From NCBI GenBank assembly GCA_025529335.1, contig JAMYHX010000010.1:124001-188000 (forward strand): a DNA stretch of 64,000 bases, read 5' to 3'. Below the pieces are notes generated by a model that saw nothing but the letters and a program-made list of their open reading frames with translations, did no database searches and had not been told where the DNA came from. Below are positions 1 through 10,930 of this stretch, in pieces. Source of the stretch: Rhizopus sp. PT2906 (lineage: Eukaryota > Mucoromycota > Mucoromycetes > Mucorales > Rhizopodaceae). Within the stretch, counting starts at the first letter, position 1. Each line of letters starts with the position of its first letter. The position numbers and the translations under genes were made by a program.

Positions 1-65
1 AGATATTGAATCAATAAATACTTTTTGCACTCTGTGAGCATAACTATATAAAGTAAAAAACACTG

Positions 66-135
66 AATGCGTCAGGATTTGAATTATGCCATAACAGCAA
101 GAGGCTTACCACTGCTCTACTCCCCCTCCAGGCGT
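66..135 (-). pseudogene. Degenerate tRNA-like sequence with Pol III A and B box resemblance
   Basis: On the minus strand, TAGAGCAGTGG (plus 109-119) matches the Pol III A box at nearly all positions, and AATTCAAATCC (plus 75-85) resembles a B box. The 23-nt spacing is shorter than in a standard tRNA. I could not fold a paired acceptor, anticodon or T stem, so this is not a functional tRNA. It may be a decayed tRNA or the head of a tRNA-derived SINE. The call is weak and rests on two short motifs. Confidence 0.28.
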
Positions 136-1770
136 TCATCATTTCAATTGATACCTTTTGAATAGATCCCCGGTGTCATTCATGTCATTGAAACAGACAG
201 TTTGCCATAATGTACCCATCTTATATCCAATCATCTTGTATCAGCATATGCCCCAAGTTTACTATCTCGTAATTCAAAGGTATAATTCTAACATTCACCT
301 ATTTTTCTCCAATTGATACGCATATCATCTCTAATGCAACTCTTGGGGAGGGTCTTACTGCAATGGTCTGATATGATCAAAGTAACTATTCTCTTCGTTC
401 CAATGGACACGCATGACTTTTTTTTTCGTAATCTTTTTTTTTTTTTTTCTCTCACATGAGCATAAACTGGGTGCTTTCCCCTACTTTGTATAATGTGATC
501 TTGTTTATTATGCTTCCTTGTTTCTTGTGTCTAACCCAAGTGAGATCTTGATACTTCATAATTTACCTGATCAAATATAGTAATTTACAGGTGAACGCTT
601 TGGAAAAGGAGAGGAACAAGTTTCGCAGACCTAAACCAAAAATAAGACTCCTTTGAACGTTATTTTGCTTCAACTTTTGTGGTTCTTATACATCCTATTT
701 ATGTTTTAAATATGGAAATGGGATGTCGCTTTTATATAAAGAAGATCAAAGAATGAAAAAAAAAGAAACTTTTTATAGAACGAGTTCCGCTTTTCAGAAA
801 CACAAATGAATATACTCTTGGGTATGTTTGTCAATGATAAAAAAGACAAGCAAGCGATATATACAGTCAATTTCCTGTTTGTATCTTTAAAATCTTTTTC
901 TACTTTTATCTGTATTCATTAAGAAGCATGAGCAATGATATCTATTCGTGTCACACTCTCAAACATATACATACCTCCCTTTTTGCTCTTGCATCAAAGA
1001 TAATTGAATATAAAAGATATTTATTCAATCATTGAAATGTTTATATCAACAAGAGAAAAAAAGAAAACTCATAGATCATTGTGGGTCCGTTTGGTTTGTC
1101 ATAAAAAAAGAGTGGAGTATGAAGTCACTGGTATCTGTTTTTATACATGTAAAAACAAACAAAACGAATATACAAAAGTAAGAATAAGAGAGTGAATGTT
1201 GATCAGGATGACCTTGGCTATAGATTCATACTCATATCGGTTAATACAAAAGATATAAACTTATTATTCAAAAGGCACATGTTTTCATTTTTTTATTGAG
1301 AAAATTTTTTTCATTTTTTAATTTGGGGGACCCTCTTGTATTTTTTATGATATTTTATAGTCAAAAGAATGATAACTCACCCCTCCTTTAGGACGATTGA
1401 GCAAGTAGAGTCTTTATTCTTTACGTATCTGTTCGTGTGTTTTTAGTAAGAATTGCTAAAAAGACTCCTATTGATCATAAATAATGATTCAAACAACTTT
1501 TAATTTCATTTTTTTCGTTTTTATTTTTTATATAAAAAACAAGAGGAATATAAACCTAATAAGCTATCAACTGATGATAGTAGGATCCAACTTGGTAACT
1601 TGCATTCTCCCTTCTATGCTCATATCCTATCCTTTTCCCTTGCTATTTAACATTTTTTTTTAAAAAAAATAGCTTTTTTCATAAGGGGAACGAGGGAGAC
1701 GCGCTCAATTTTTTTTTATTTTTTTACAAAAAAAACAACAAAAAAATAAAAAATTCAAGCGATCAGTCTG

Positions 1771-1775
1771 ATTGG
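1771..1775 (-). promoter_or_regulatory. Inverted CCAAT box upstream of histone H1
   Basis: ATTGG (CCAAT on the minus strand) lies about 90 bp before the H1 start codon. CCAAT elements are typical of histone promoters and bind the HAP/NF-Y complex. This is a five-base match in AT-rich DNA, so it is suggestive only. Confidence 0.3.
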
Positions 1776-1862
1776 TTCATATTATAATTTTGAGAAACTG
1801 ATTATAAAAAGGATGATTTTCCCTTTCCTTTTTTTTTCTCAACTCTTTTCTTTTAAGAAACT

Positions 1863-2820
1863 ATGGCCGCTACTAAAAAGTCTACCTCTACTACCACTTC
1901 TACCAAGAAGTCAGATCATCCTACTGTAAGTTCATTATTACTATGTGAATGCGTGAGAGCTTATCTGTTTATATGTGTAATATATAGTATGAAGCTATGG
2001 TCAAAGGTAAAAAGGAATTATTATTATTATTATAAAGTTTTGAGTAGCTTATCTATTATATATATAGCTGCTATTCTCGCATTGAAGGAACGTAAGGGTT
2101 CTTCTAGACCTGCTATCAAAAAATATATCTTGGCCAACTTCAAGGTTTCTCCTGGTGCTCACTTTGATACTCAAGTTGCCGCTGCTATCAAGCGTGGCCA
2201 TGCCAAGGGTATCTTTGAACTTCCTAAGGGTAAAGTATATTAAAATATGCGCGGTGATCCGTTACAGCATAACTGATATATATGTGAATTGGGTAGGTCT
2301 TTCTGGCACTGTCAAGTTAAACAAGACAGAAAAGAAGGATGAAACAAAGAAGCCTGCAAAGAAGGAAGCTACCAAGAAGGAAGCTACTAAGAAGGAAACT
2401 TCTCCCAAGAAGGAAGCCTCTCCCAAGAAAGAAGCTCCCAAGAAGGCTGCTACCAAGAAGAAGGCTGCTCCCGCTGCCACTACCACCACCACCACTACTA
2501 CTACTGCTACTACCAAGAGAACTGCTGCTGCTGCTGCCAAGAAGGCTGAAGAAGCTAAGAAGACTGAAACCAAGAAGCCCGCCGCAAAGAAGGCTGCTGC
2601 CCCCAAGAAGGCCGCTGCTACAAAGAAGGCTGCTCCTAAGAAAGCCTCTCCTTCTAAGAAGAAGTCTACTACCGAAAAGGCCAATGTCAAGGCTCCTAAG
2701 AAGAAGACTCCTGCTCCTGCTAAGAAAGCTGCTGCTGCCAAGAAGGCCGCTGCCACAAAGAAGGCTACCCCTACTAAAAAGGCAAGCACTGCTTCCAAGA
2801 AGAAGGAAACCAAGGCATAA
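1863..2820 (+). CDS. Linker histone H1
   Basis: Chromatin linker histone that binds nucleosome entry and exit DNA. Four exons fit the family: 1863-1925, a 19-nt exon 1988-2006, 2068-2229 and 2297-2820, giving 255 residues. Exons 2-3 encode the winged-helix globular domain (about residues 18-90), recognisable by YEAMVKAAILALKERKGSSR-type residues, a SSRPAIKKYI helix and the conserved GIFELPKG...SGTVKLNK end. Exon 4 encodes a long basic tail made of Lys/Ala/Pro/Ser/Thr repeats (KKEA, KKAA, PKKA), the hallmark of H1 C-terminal domains. The start is the first ATG after a pyrimidine-rich leader. Alternative open frames over the Lys-rich exon are by-products of its repetitive codons. Function is confident from sequence; the microexon placement is inferred from phase and protein similarity. 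Confidence 0.93.
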
Positions 2821-4239
2821 ATTGAAATCATTTTCGATTGATCCCAAATCTTTCCATAATTCCACATCATATCCTCTTTCTTTCTATTTTTTCATTACCC
2901 CCCTTTTCTCTTAAAGAATTTTCCCCTTGTAATTATAATAACTTTGGGATATTTGTTTATTTTTGTACAGTTTATTGAAAAACATAGCTTCAAACTATTA
3001 ATAAAAAAACGGCTCGAAAAAATTTGAAAAAAAATTACGCGTTTTGAATTTAAAAAAATTAATACATTTTGATGCATCATGATTATTACACTTTATTAAA
3101 GCGACATTATTGATCTCTTAAAGCTTCTTTGGGCCATGATATGTTATCTACACAGAAAGGGAATGTATAGTGACCGTTTGGGAGCAACCGCAAAGACACA
3201 ACTTGGCCTATAGGATTAATAATAATCAGGTAGTCTTGACTATAAGTAGATCATCGGGAAAGTGTCGCGCGCTGATGATCCTTAGGGAGATAAAATGCTG
3301 AATGATCGAGACTACATCATCATGATTCTCAATGCTGTGTGAGTAAAACAGGTTTGATGTGAGAATCTTGATGAAAAAGCCGAAAAAGGTTCCGAATAAC
3401 GTATCTGTTGCTGCTGATCCCGAGAAAAGAAAAGTCGGAATGGAGTTGCCGTATGGATCAGAGGATACGGGACACTATTAAAGTTTTGCGAAATATAGCT
3501 TATGATTTGTCGAGGAACTGGAGCGCATCATTACGTGTATTTTTTGCTGTCGGGCGTAATACTGACGTTGAGTGGTGAAAAATATAAAATGACGATGTTC
3601 GTCTTGGTCCATAATAAAAAGACTCATCATGTCTATACTTCTTCTTTGGTTATAAAGTGCAATTGCATGTTTTTGTTCACCCGTGCTTACGGAAAGCGGA
3701 GGTGCTAATAAAAGATTTTTTTGTGACATTGGGACCTTTTTTTTGTATTTTTTGATCTGTCAGATCGTGGCACATGAAAGGGTACAAGAAAAGAAAAAAA
3801 AGGTTCGGCTCAATATTGCAATGGACTTGATCATGACCTTGTGGGCTATTATCAATGAATTTAATTGTTGACTAGATATAATTATCAGCAGTAAGATGAT
3901 TAAAATGAACTGCACTTCTGCTAAGCTCAGTTACTAAGGTGATTCATAGATCGTTCTTTGACAGCACTTTTTGAAGACAGATCGATTCAGGTACCTGTGC
4001 CTTTCAGCAGATTTACAGGGGGGGGAGGCGAGGAAGAGATTTTCTTTAATCATAACCATGCCTATATTTAGGAAAATGTCATAGTATTATAATAATGTTT
4101 TTGTAAAGAAGCACGTTTCAATATAATTATAGTACTGGCTGTAATGTATATATACACAAATGTACGCCTCTTGACGGTAAAAAAGAAGGCAATGTACGTA
4201 TTTGCATTTATTTTGAAAATGATAAAAGATCCCCCCCTC
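2821..4239. other. Intergenic region, convergent H1 and ribose isomerase 3' ends
   Basis: Shared 3' flank between convergent genes. Short open frames at 3478-3871 on both strands overlap each other, lack a convincing start and resemble nothing I know. The stretch 3130-3480 is less AT-rich than its surroundings and contains TGATGA- and CTGA-like words, but no box C/D pair at sensible spacing, so no snoRNA is called. A G-run sits at about 4020. Confidence 0.5.
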
Positions 4240-5017
4240 TTATTTTCTTTCCCATACTTCCACAGATCCATCTTTTTCACCAAAAAAGGCCTTTTCAGCC
4301 ATTCCCAAGAATAATCCAATTTCATACATGCCTGTTAGCATCTTGAGTTGATTATGTACCAAGTAAGGATCCGTAAGAGGTCCAAAATGAGCATCAATGA
4401 CAAAGTTGCCATTATCTGTAACTACAGGTCCAGCCTTATTGATGGCCATACGCAATGTTGCCTTGATAGGTTTGACAGACAGATTGTTTTCAATCGACTT
4501 TAAGACTGACTTATATGCCATAGGAACCACTTCGATTGGCACACCATTTACCCAATTTGTACCCAATACCTTGGATTTCTTTCTATAATCTATATAAATA
4601 ACATTGGTTTAATAAACTTCTCTTGTTTACAAGACGTCATCCTTCACCTGCAACAATAACAAATTTCTTTGCTGCTTCAGCTACCAACTTTTCTTGAAAT
4701 TGACACGCTCCTCCACCCTTAATAGCGTTCAGTTTCTCATCTACTTCGTCCGCGCCATCGATCGTCACGTCAATCTCTGGGTACTGTTCGAGGCTTCCCA
4801 ATTGAAGACCACCTTCCAATATTAAAAGCTTACTCTGAAATGAGGTAGGGATATAGACAATATGCTTCAATTCTGGCTTTTGTAATATACGTTCAACCAC
4901 ATACACGACGGTTGAACCAGAGCCAATACCGACCACCTTGTGTTCAGGTAAGATATATTCATCTACCGCAGAATAAGCTGCCTGTCTCTTTCCTATTTCA
5001 ATAGAAGAGTCTGCCAT
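4240..5017 (-). CDS. Ribose-5-phosphate isomerase A (RpiA/Rki1)
   Basis: Interconverts ribose-5-phosphate and ribulose-5-phosphate in the cytosolic non-oxidative pentose phosphate pathway. Two exons, 4648-5017 and 4240-4589, joined across a 58-nt GT-AG intron, encode 239 residues, normal for RpiA. Visible family signatures in order: VGIGSGSTV near the N-terminus (phosphate loop), PTSFQSK, DVTIDGADEVDE with the catalytic Asp residues, KGGGACQFQEKLV (the KGGGG motif, here GGGA), FVIVAD at the exon junction, and GIPIEV-like GVPIEVVPMA. The splice restores AD at the junction, which the unspliced frame lacks. The single substitution in the KGGGG loop is noted but such changes occur. Intron and start are inferred; identity is secure. 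Confidence 0.93.
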
Positions 5018-5294
5018 TTTAATAATATGATTCTACAAATAAGGGAAAAGAAGAAAAGAATTAAAAAATGCAATAAAAAAAGATTAAAATGATGTAGGAA
5101 CAAAGTCACCATGACAAACAAGCCCAGATGATCTTCACGTGATGGCTACTTTAAGATACAGTACGGCTAAGCAATGTGTCCCCGTTTTTTTCTCGATATA
5201 TGGATTTCTTGGAGAGCTTTGTTAGACTTTACTATTGAGATGTACTAAAGAGAGTAAAAGAAGGTGAAATACTTCCTGCATATGTGGTATTTGA

Positions 5295-5651
5295 CTAAAG
5301 GATACCATACTTGCTGTGCCATCTACTAGTGAAGAAAAGATACAGCTTGAAGTAATAAATGAAATACTTTACTTTATACAAAACAAGGCTTTTAAACCAG
5401 ACCATATAAAAGTATTCAATATAAATGAAGTGAATGATTTGGACGAATGGTTGATGAAGAATACCTTTTACTTTCCTTGCGAAACAAAGCTCAACAGAGA
5501 TAAAAATGGGCAACCAAGAATACTCAACGATATACAAGTGATAAACAAAGGACCCCTACGAACAGCTTTTTCTTTCTCTCTATTTGATGCACATAAAAAT
5601 AAAGAGCTTATTGTTGAAAGTACATACAGTATCGTTTCTCTTCATATCTGA
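5295..5651 (+). pseudogene. Unassigned open frame, no clear start
   Basis: An open frame of about 115 codons between ribose isomerase and SRP68, ending at 5651. It has protein-like composition (for example HIKVFNINEVNDLDEWLMK) but no ATG until about residue 45-50 of the frame; the frame opens after a stop at about 5292 and a possible acceptor AAAG near 5300. I see no upstream coding exon. It may be a gene fragment, an exon of an unrecognised gene or chance. I do not recognise a family. Confidence 0.25.
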
Positions 5652-5750
5652 ATGATCGCTGTTCTAATTTTTTTCTCTCTCTCTCTCTAAAGTGCTACAC
5701 ACCTCGAAACTTTTTTTCTTCTTCTTCCTTTGACACAAAAAAGAGCAAAT

Positions 5751-7704
5751 ATGGTAGAACGTAAATAAATAAAACATACAACAACCACAACCATAATTAC
5801 TGATTTCATTTAAACTAGCAACTAAAGCATCTGGATTATTGTCTTTGGATGGTAATTATATTATATATTTAAAGTCTAAAGTTTGACATCATCTATTTAT
5901 ATATATAGTATTAAGCTTAATCAATGAGTCTCGCATGACTTATGGCTTAAGACATCAAGACTATCAACGATACCGGTAATAATATAACTATTATATAAAA
6001 ACTGGTTCCAACATATATTTTAGTGAATACTGTACCAATCGCGTTCGTCGTCTTCGCCAAATTTTAAAATTAAGTCAATCAAATGACAAAAAGGTCAATG
6101 TTTGCAAACCTTTACCCAAAGAGTTTCATGATAACCGCTATCTCCAACTTTATGTGTATGAAACCGAACGAGCTTGGGCTTATGCTATGGAATTAAAGCA
6201 AGAATCAACCAATAGTATGGAAACTCGTCAGAGACATCATCTTGTCAAGAGGTTAAAAAGAGCAGCTCAGCATGCTTCATTTCTTTATGACCTTTGCGAA
6301 CAACAAACTGTGGACAGTAAAACCGTTTTTGACGTCAAGGTACATGTGGTTATCATATATATATATATATATATATATCAAAACTAATACTTGGGGAATA
6401 AGGCCTATGCTACACTTATGAAGGGTTATCTTCTTTTTGAACAGCAACAATGGAAAAGTGCTATTGATCAATTTGTAGAAGCAAGGTAAGTTATTCAATT
6501 ATGCTTGACAAAACAAACTAAATATATCATCTGTAGAGCTATCTATGAGTTATTTGCACAATATAATAGTAATGCTCAACAAGAGGCCTTGTACTATGCT
6601 GCTATAGATGAAATTGACCCCAACATTCGTTTCTGTGCTTATAGACTTCAGATGAGCACACATGATGCTGAGAGTGTAGCAAAGGCTCATCCTCGTACGA
6701 ATGAATTGAATCAGGAACTATCAAAGTTGGTTGAGGATCAAAGCGATTCATGGACAGGAAGAGTTGTCGAATGGCATGGAAGAGAGTTTACTATCAAGAA
6801 TAAGGCCTTGTCGGAAGCAGTAACAAGAGCAGAAAAGGAAAATGTTTGGACAGAGTCAGAAAAAATGGTGAAGAGGGCTTTGAAAGAGAACCAGGAAGCT
6901 ACAGCTAAAGTGACGTCGACTAAATCAGAAAAGACAAGCAATGATCTCAAATATCTGTTTACATTTGTCGAATACCATGTATTTGCTTCCTTGATTCGAC
7001 GTAGCCTGAGTCAACTTGATGAGAATAAGGGAAAACATGAACAAATGATCAAACTCTATGACGATATTCTAAAGGTAAATAGAAGAATGCTCATTTATAA
7101 ATGACTGCCTATAACACAAATGATACAGAATATCGAGTGTATTTGGGAATTACCTTTTGTTAAAGACGATATCAGCTTTGATTCAGAATTAAATACCTTG
7201 ATGCTTTACTACAAGGGATGCAGATGCGTACATATTGCTATGATATATGAAGCAGCAAATAAGATTCCAGAATCTCTTGCACTTTATCAGCGTGCACAGA
7301 CGTATACAGTCCAGGCCAAACAATCACTTGTACAACTAGGTGCGTTTTCAAAAGACGCACTGATCCAAGTAACTGAGCAAGACATACAACAATTGGATCA
7401 AACGATAAGAACTGGAATCTGGAAGGCTCGTGCTGCATGGCATCTTGAACATGAGAATGAATCAATTACTGATAGAATGAGTCAGCTCAACTTGAATAAT
7501 GACCTTTTGATTGATCATTTGGATACATATCCAAGTCATATTCACCGTCTTGTAGAATTCCCACCTACTTTCCAACCTGTTTCATGCAAGCCATTCTATT
7601 TTGACTTGGCAGCCAATTATATTAAATATCCTGAACAATCTATAGAAGAGCGTACAGAAAAGACAGCCAGTGGTATATGGGGTCTCTTTGGAAAAAGATG
7701 GTAG
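5751..7704 (+). CDS. Signal recognition particle subunit SRP68
   Basis: Component of the SRP68/72 heterodimer that binds SRP RNA and supports co-translational targeting to the ER. Seven exons fit: 5751-5760, 5819-5851, 5909-5975, 6024-6339, 6403-6485, 6537-7074 and 7129-7704, total 540 residues. The N-terminal RNA-binding region is clear: SLDVLSLINESR, then YGLRHQDYQRYREYC and NRVRRLRQ, equivalent to the HGLRHGDYQRYR segment of other SRP68 proteins. It continues with ETERAWAYAMELKQE and tetratricopeptide-like helices. The first exon holds only ten coding bases, a pattern shared with other genes here. A (TA)n run sits inside the intron at 6340-6402. It is followed 138 bp later by the next plus-strand gene. 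Identity is confident; the ten-base first exon is inferred from phase. Confidence 0.9.
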
Positions 7705-7842
7705 TAAAATGATGAAAGAGATTGTAAAGACCTTTCTTATGCGGCCTTTTAAATAAATATGGGGGGAAATGATGTACCTTTTCCCTCTCTCTTTTTTTTC
7801 TTTCTTACGTTCCTTCCTTTCTTTTTAATATATATAATTAAA

Positions 7843-7947
7843 ATGGATCATGCTGCACATGATGAATCTCTTAATTCTGCTTGGCTTCATGGATCTTTGA
7901 CTGAAGAGCAACTAGCACAACTAACACCAGAACAATTAGAAAGGTAG

Positions 7948-8007
<60 letters not shown>

Positions 8008-9171
8008 AGAGATAAAGGAAGGATCAGATGCTCATATGTGTATGTCCCTTTTTAGATATCAAAAACAACTAGAATATAACAATGAGCATAAAGGTTTAGC
8101 TTCGATCATATCCTTAGTTTTTGAGATTATTAATTATATAAACATTAGGACATGAAGCTCAGCATGAGTTGATGGCCTTTATATTATTGTTTGCACTCTT
8201 TGCATCACAGTTTGTAATCTTGTATTGGAAGAAAAAGCATTACAAGTCATATCAAGCCATCAGTCTAGGAGGATTATACGCCTTTCCTCTACTCTTTGGT
8301 ATCTATGGTGGATGGCATCGATTTATAGTGATTTGGGCTGTATTCTCTATAGTGAATGGATATGGTAAAAGAGAGAGAGAAAGAGAAAAGCATCCTATAA
8401 TAATAATAACAATAATATGATAGTCATCTATAAGGCAACTAGACAACCATTAGAGGCAATGACACCAAGAATGGTATATAAATGGTATACGGTAGTTTAT
8501 AATACGTCCTTTGTGATTGGATTAATTGGATACATTATCATCCTCGGTGTATTTTTCGGATTTGCGGCTCTCTTTTCAGCTGGACCTGGTGTGATGCAAA
8601 CAGGATTACTGATGTTGAGTTATGGTCTTTATTTTGGAGTACTAGGAAGAGATTTTGTAGAGATTTGTACGGATAGGATGGCAGCAACGATTGGATATTA
8701 TTCAAAAGAGGGGTTACCAAACAAGTACTTGGGAGAAGGTATTTGTGCTGTATGTGGATATGGTACTTCTGTTGCGCCTGGTATGGTTGAAAAGCCAATG
8801 TTTGAGGATGATCCTGTTCATCAGTTGACGTGTAAGCATGTATTTCATGAAAAGTGTATACGTGGATGGGTTTTGATTGGCAAAAAGGACATTTGTCCTT
8901 ATTGTAAAGAAAAAGTCAACTTAAATGAATTCAAGCGTAATCCGTAAGTTGACGAGATGTGATGTGAACATTAAACTCATTTTTTTTATTGTAGATGGGA
9001 TACACAACAGCAACTTTATCTTAATTTGTTAGATGGAGTAAGATATTTAATTGTCTGGCAACCAGTAAGTTTTTAATAGTTATTAATATAAAATATAGAT
9101 CATTCATACTTTCTTTATAGATCATCTTTGCAGCAGTTCAACTATTTTACTATTTATTTGGATTAGAATAA
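7843..9171 (+). CDS. RNF121/RNF175-type membrane RING-H2 E3 ubiquitin ligase
   Basis: Multi-pass Golgi/ER membrane E3 ligase. Six exons: 7843-7943, 8056-8093, 8149-8364, 8424-8943, 8995-9064 and 9121-9171, giving 331 residues. Order: hydrophilic N-terminus, then GHEAQHELM leading into transmembrane segments, the family signature ATRQP...TPRMVYKWY, further membrane helices, GRDFVEICTDRMA, then a RING at about residues 240-300: CAVCGYG, CKHVFHEKCIRGW and KKDICPYCKEKV. It ends with NPWD and a last hydrophobic helix. An in-frame ATG upstream at 7759 would add a hydrophobic poly-Phe stretch; I prefer 7843 because that stretch reads like a pyrimidine-rich leader. Intron 1 contains a 59-base A homopolymer. 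Family assignment rests on remembered similarity to animal RNF121 and is strong across the whole length. Confidence 0.88.
7948..8006. repeat. Poly(A) homopolymer, 59 bases, inside intron 1 of the RING ligase gene
   Basis: Uninterrupted A run starting four bases after the GT of the intron donor. It is on the sense strand of the gene. Exact length in an assembly is unreliable for a run this long. Confidence 0.9.
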
Positions 9172-9353
9172 CAACAACAATAAAATTGATTATTATTATT
9201 GTTGCATGATATTTTTGCATAAAGTGTACAAAAAAAGAGGACAGCAAAACAGCGCTCAATTTGTATGATTAAAACTCAAATAACCTTATTTTTTATTTAT
9301 TCCGGCTTACTTTCTTCTATTTTTCTTTTTCTTTTCTCTTCTTCTTCTTCTTT

Positions 9354-10878
9354 ATGTATAACAGTCAACAAGATAAAAAGCAGGTAAAGAACACAACTGC
9401 CTTTTTACTTCCTATACAGTCAAATAATGTGGATATTGGTCAAAAGCGAACGGTACCTTGGTTACAAGAAGATAATAGAGAAACTAAAACACCAAAAATA
9501 GAAGAAAAGCATATCCAATATAGTAAAAAAAAAAAATACTCTAATAAACATGTATACTAAGTATTTTTTTTTTTCTTCTGTTTGACATTTCAAACAACAG
9601 CCTCATCAGGTAAAAAAAAAAAAAGCTTTAATAATTTTTTATTTTATTTACATGCAAAATCATAGATAAAAGGCCTTTCGTGAAACCAACCATGATTCAA
9701 CACCAGCAACCACAGCAGATGCAAGTATCTCAGTTAACAAACCAACAGCAACCCTCTTATACAGCGATATACAATGACCAGGCCATTATTCACCAAAGAA
9801 TGAATAGACCTAAACTTAAGCTTGACGATTTCAATATATCACGCACACTAGGCACTGGATCATTTGGTAGAGTTCATTTGATTCAATCCAAAGTGAATGG
9901 AAGATATTATGCAATGAAGGTGCTCAAGAAAACAGAAGTCATTCGATTAAAGCAAGTCGAACATACAAATAATGAAAAGCATATACTCGAGTCAGTGGCT
10001 CATCCATTTCTTGTCAACATGTGGGGTACCTTTCAAGACTGTCATAATCTCTATATGGTCATGGATTATGTGCCCGGTGGTGAGCTATTTAGTGTCCTCA
10101 GGCGATCTCAGCGTTTTCCTGATCATGTGGCTAAATTTTATGCGGCTGAAGTTATTTTGGCAATTGAGTATTTGCATAGAAAAGATATGATTTATCGAGA
10201 TTTGAAGCCAGAGAATCTATTGTTGGACGCTCAAGGACATATTAAGATCACAGACTTTGGTTTTGCAAAGTATGTACCGGATATCACTTGGACACTATGT
10301 GGCACGCCTGATTATCTAGGTAATAGATTCACTACTTGTGTCTATATCATATTTATTAACTCCACCTATATATATAGCACCAGAGATCATCCAATCAAAA
10401 GGTTATGGTAAAGCAGTCGACTGGTGGAGTTTAGGTGTACTCGTCTATGAAATGTTGGCAGGGTAACCATACTATTAATATATCTGGCGTTATAGTAACT
10501 AATATCCGTTTCTATAGTTACCCACCTTTCTTTGACGACGATCATTTAAAACTCTACGAAAAGATCTTGGCCTGTAAGATCAAATGGCCACAGTATTTTG
10601 ATCCAAACGCCAAGGATTTATTGAAAAGATTATTAACACCCGACCTGACCAAACGATTCGGTAATTTAAAGGCAGGAACAGATGATATCAAACGCCATCC
10701 ATGGTTTGCAGGAGTTGATTTCAATCGTATATTAGCACGTCAGATCAGAGCTCCTTATATTCCTCAAATTAGAGGTGAAGGTGATGCAAGTCATTTTGAT
10801 AAATATCCAGAAACTCAAGAACAATACGGTGTGGTTGATCAAAATGATCCTTATAGACACTTGTTTCCTGATTTTTAA
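9354..10878 (+). CDS. cAMP-dependent protein kinase catalytic subunit (PKA-C)
   Basis: AGC-family serine/threonine kinase, effector of cAMP signalling controlling growth and morphology in fungi. Exons 9354-9522, a nine-base microexon 9601-9609, 9666-10319, 10378-10462 and 10518-10878 give 425 residues. A low-complexity Gln-rich N-terminus (about 115 residues) precedes the kinase domain: glycine loop GTGSFGRVHL, AMKVLKK lysine, RDLKPENLLL catalytic loop, DFGFAK, activation loop TWTLCGTPDYLAPE, and VDWWSLGVLVYEM. The C-terminal AGC tail ends in HLFPDF. The DFG and APE regions are intact, so the enzyme should be active. The exon 3/4 junction restores LAPE exactly. The gene converges with the RRM gene whose stop lies 52 bp away. 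The N-terminal microexon is inferred from phase and is the least certain part. Confidence 0.93.
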
Positions 10879-10930
10879 CAATAAAAATATATTTAATTGT
10901 ATAGTGTATTAATTGCAAGCGATCTTTATT

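Larger units (their letters stand above)
1..1862. other. Intergenic region upstream of histone H1
   Basis: AT-rich non-coding stretch with long A and T runs (for example around 430-450 and 1700-1750). One short open frame at 1004-1195 lacks codon bias and family resemblance and is not called. The only structured element I see is a degenerate tRNA-like segment near 66-135. The last 100 bases before the H1 start are pyrimidine-rich, as expected of a fungal 5' UTR. Confidence 0.6.

Noticed and set aside
2262..2870. Long minus-strand open frames (about 180-200 codons) across the H1 tail
   Set aside because: They are the antisense of Lys/Ala-rich repeats (giving Leu/Phe/Ala-rich nonsense) and have no independent support; H1 on the plus strand explains the bias.
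3240..3340. Possible box C/D snoRNA (TGATGAT and CTGA words)
   Set aside because: Box C match is imperfect, box spacing too short and no terminal stem could be paired.
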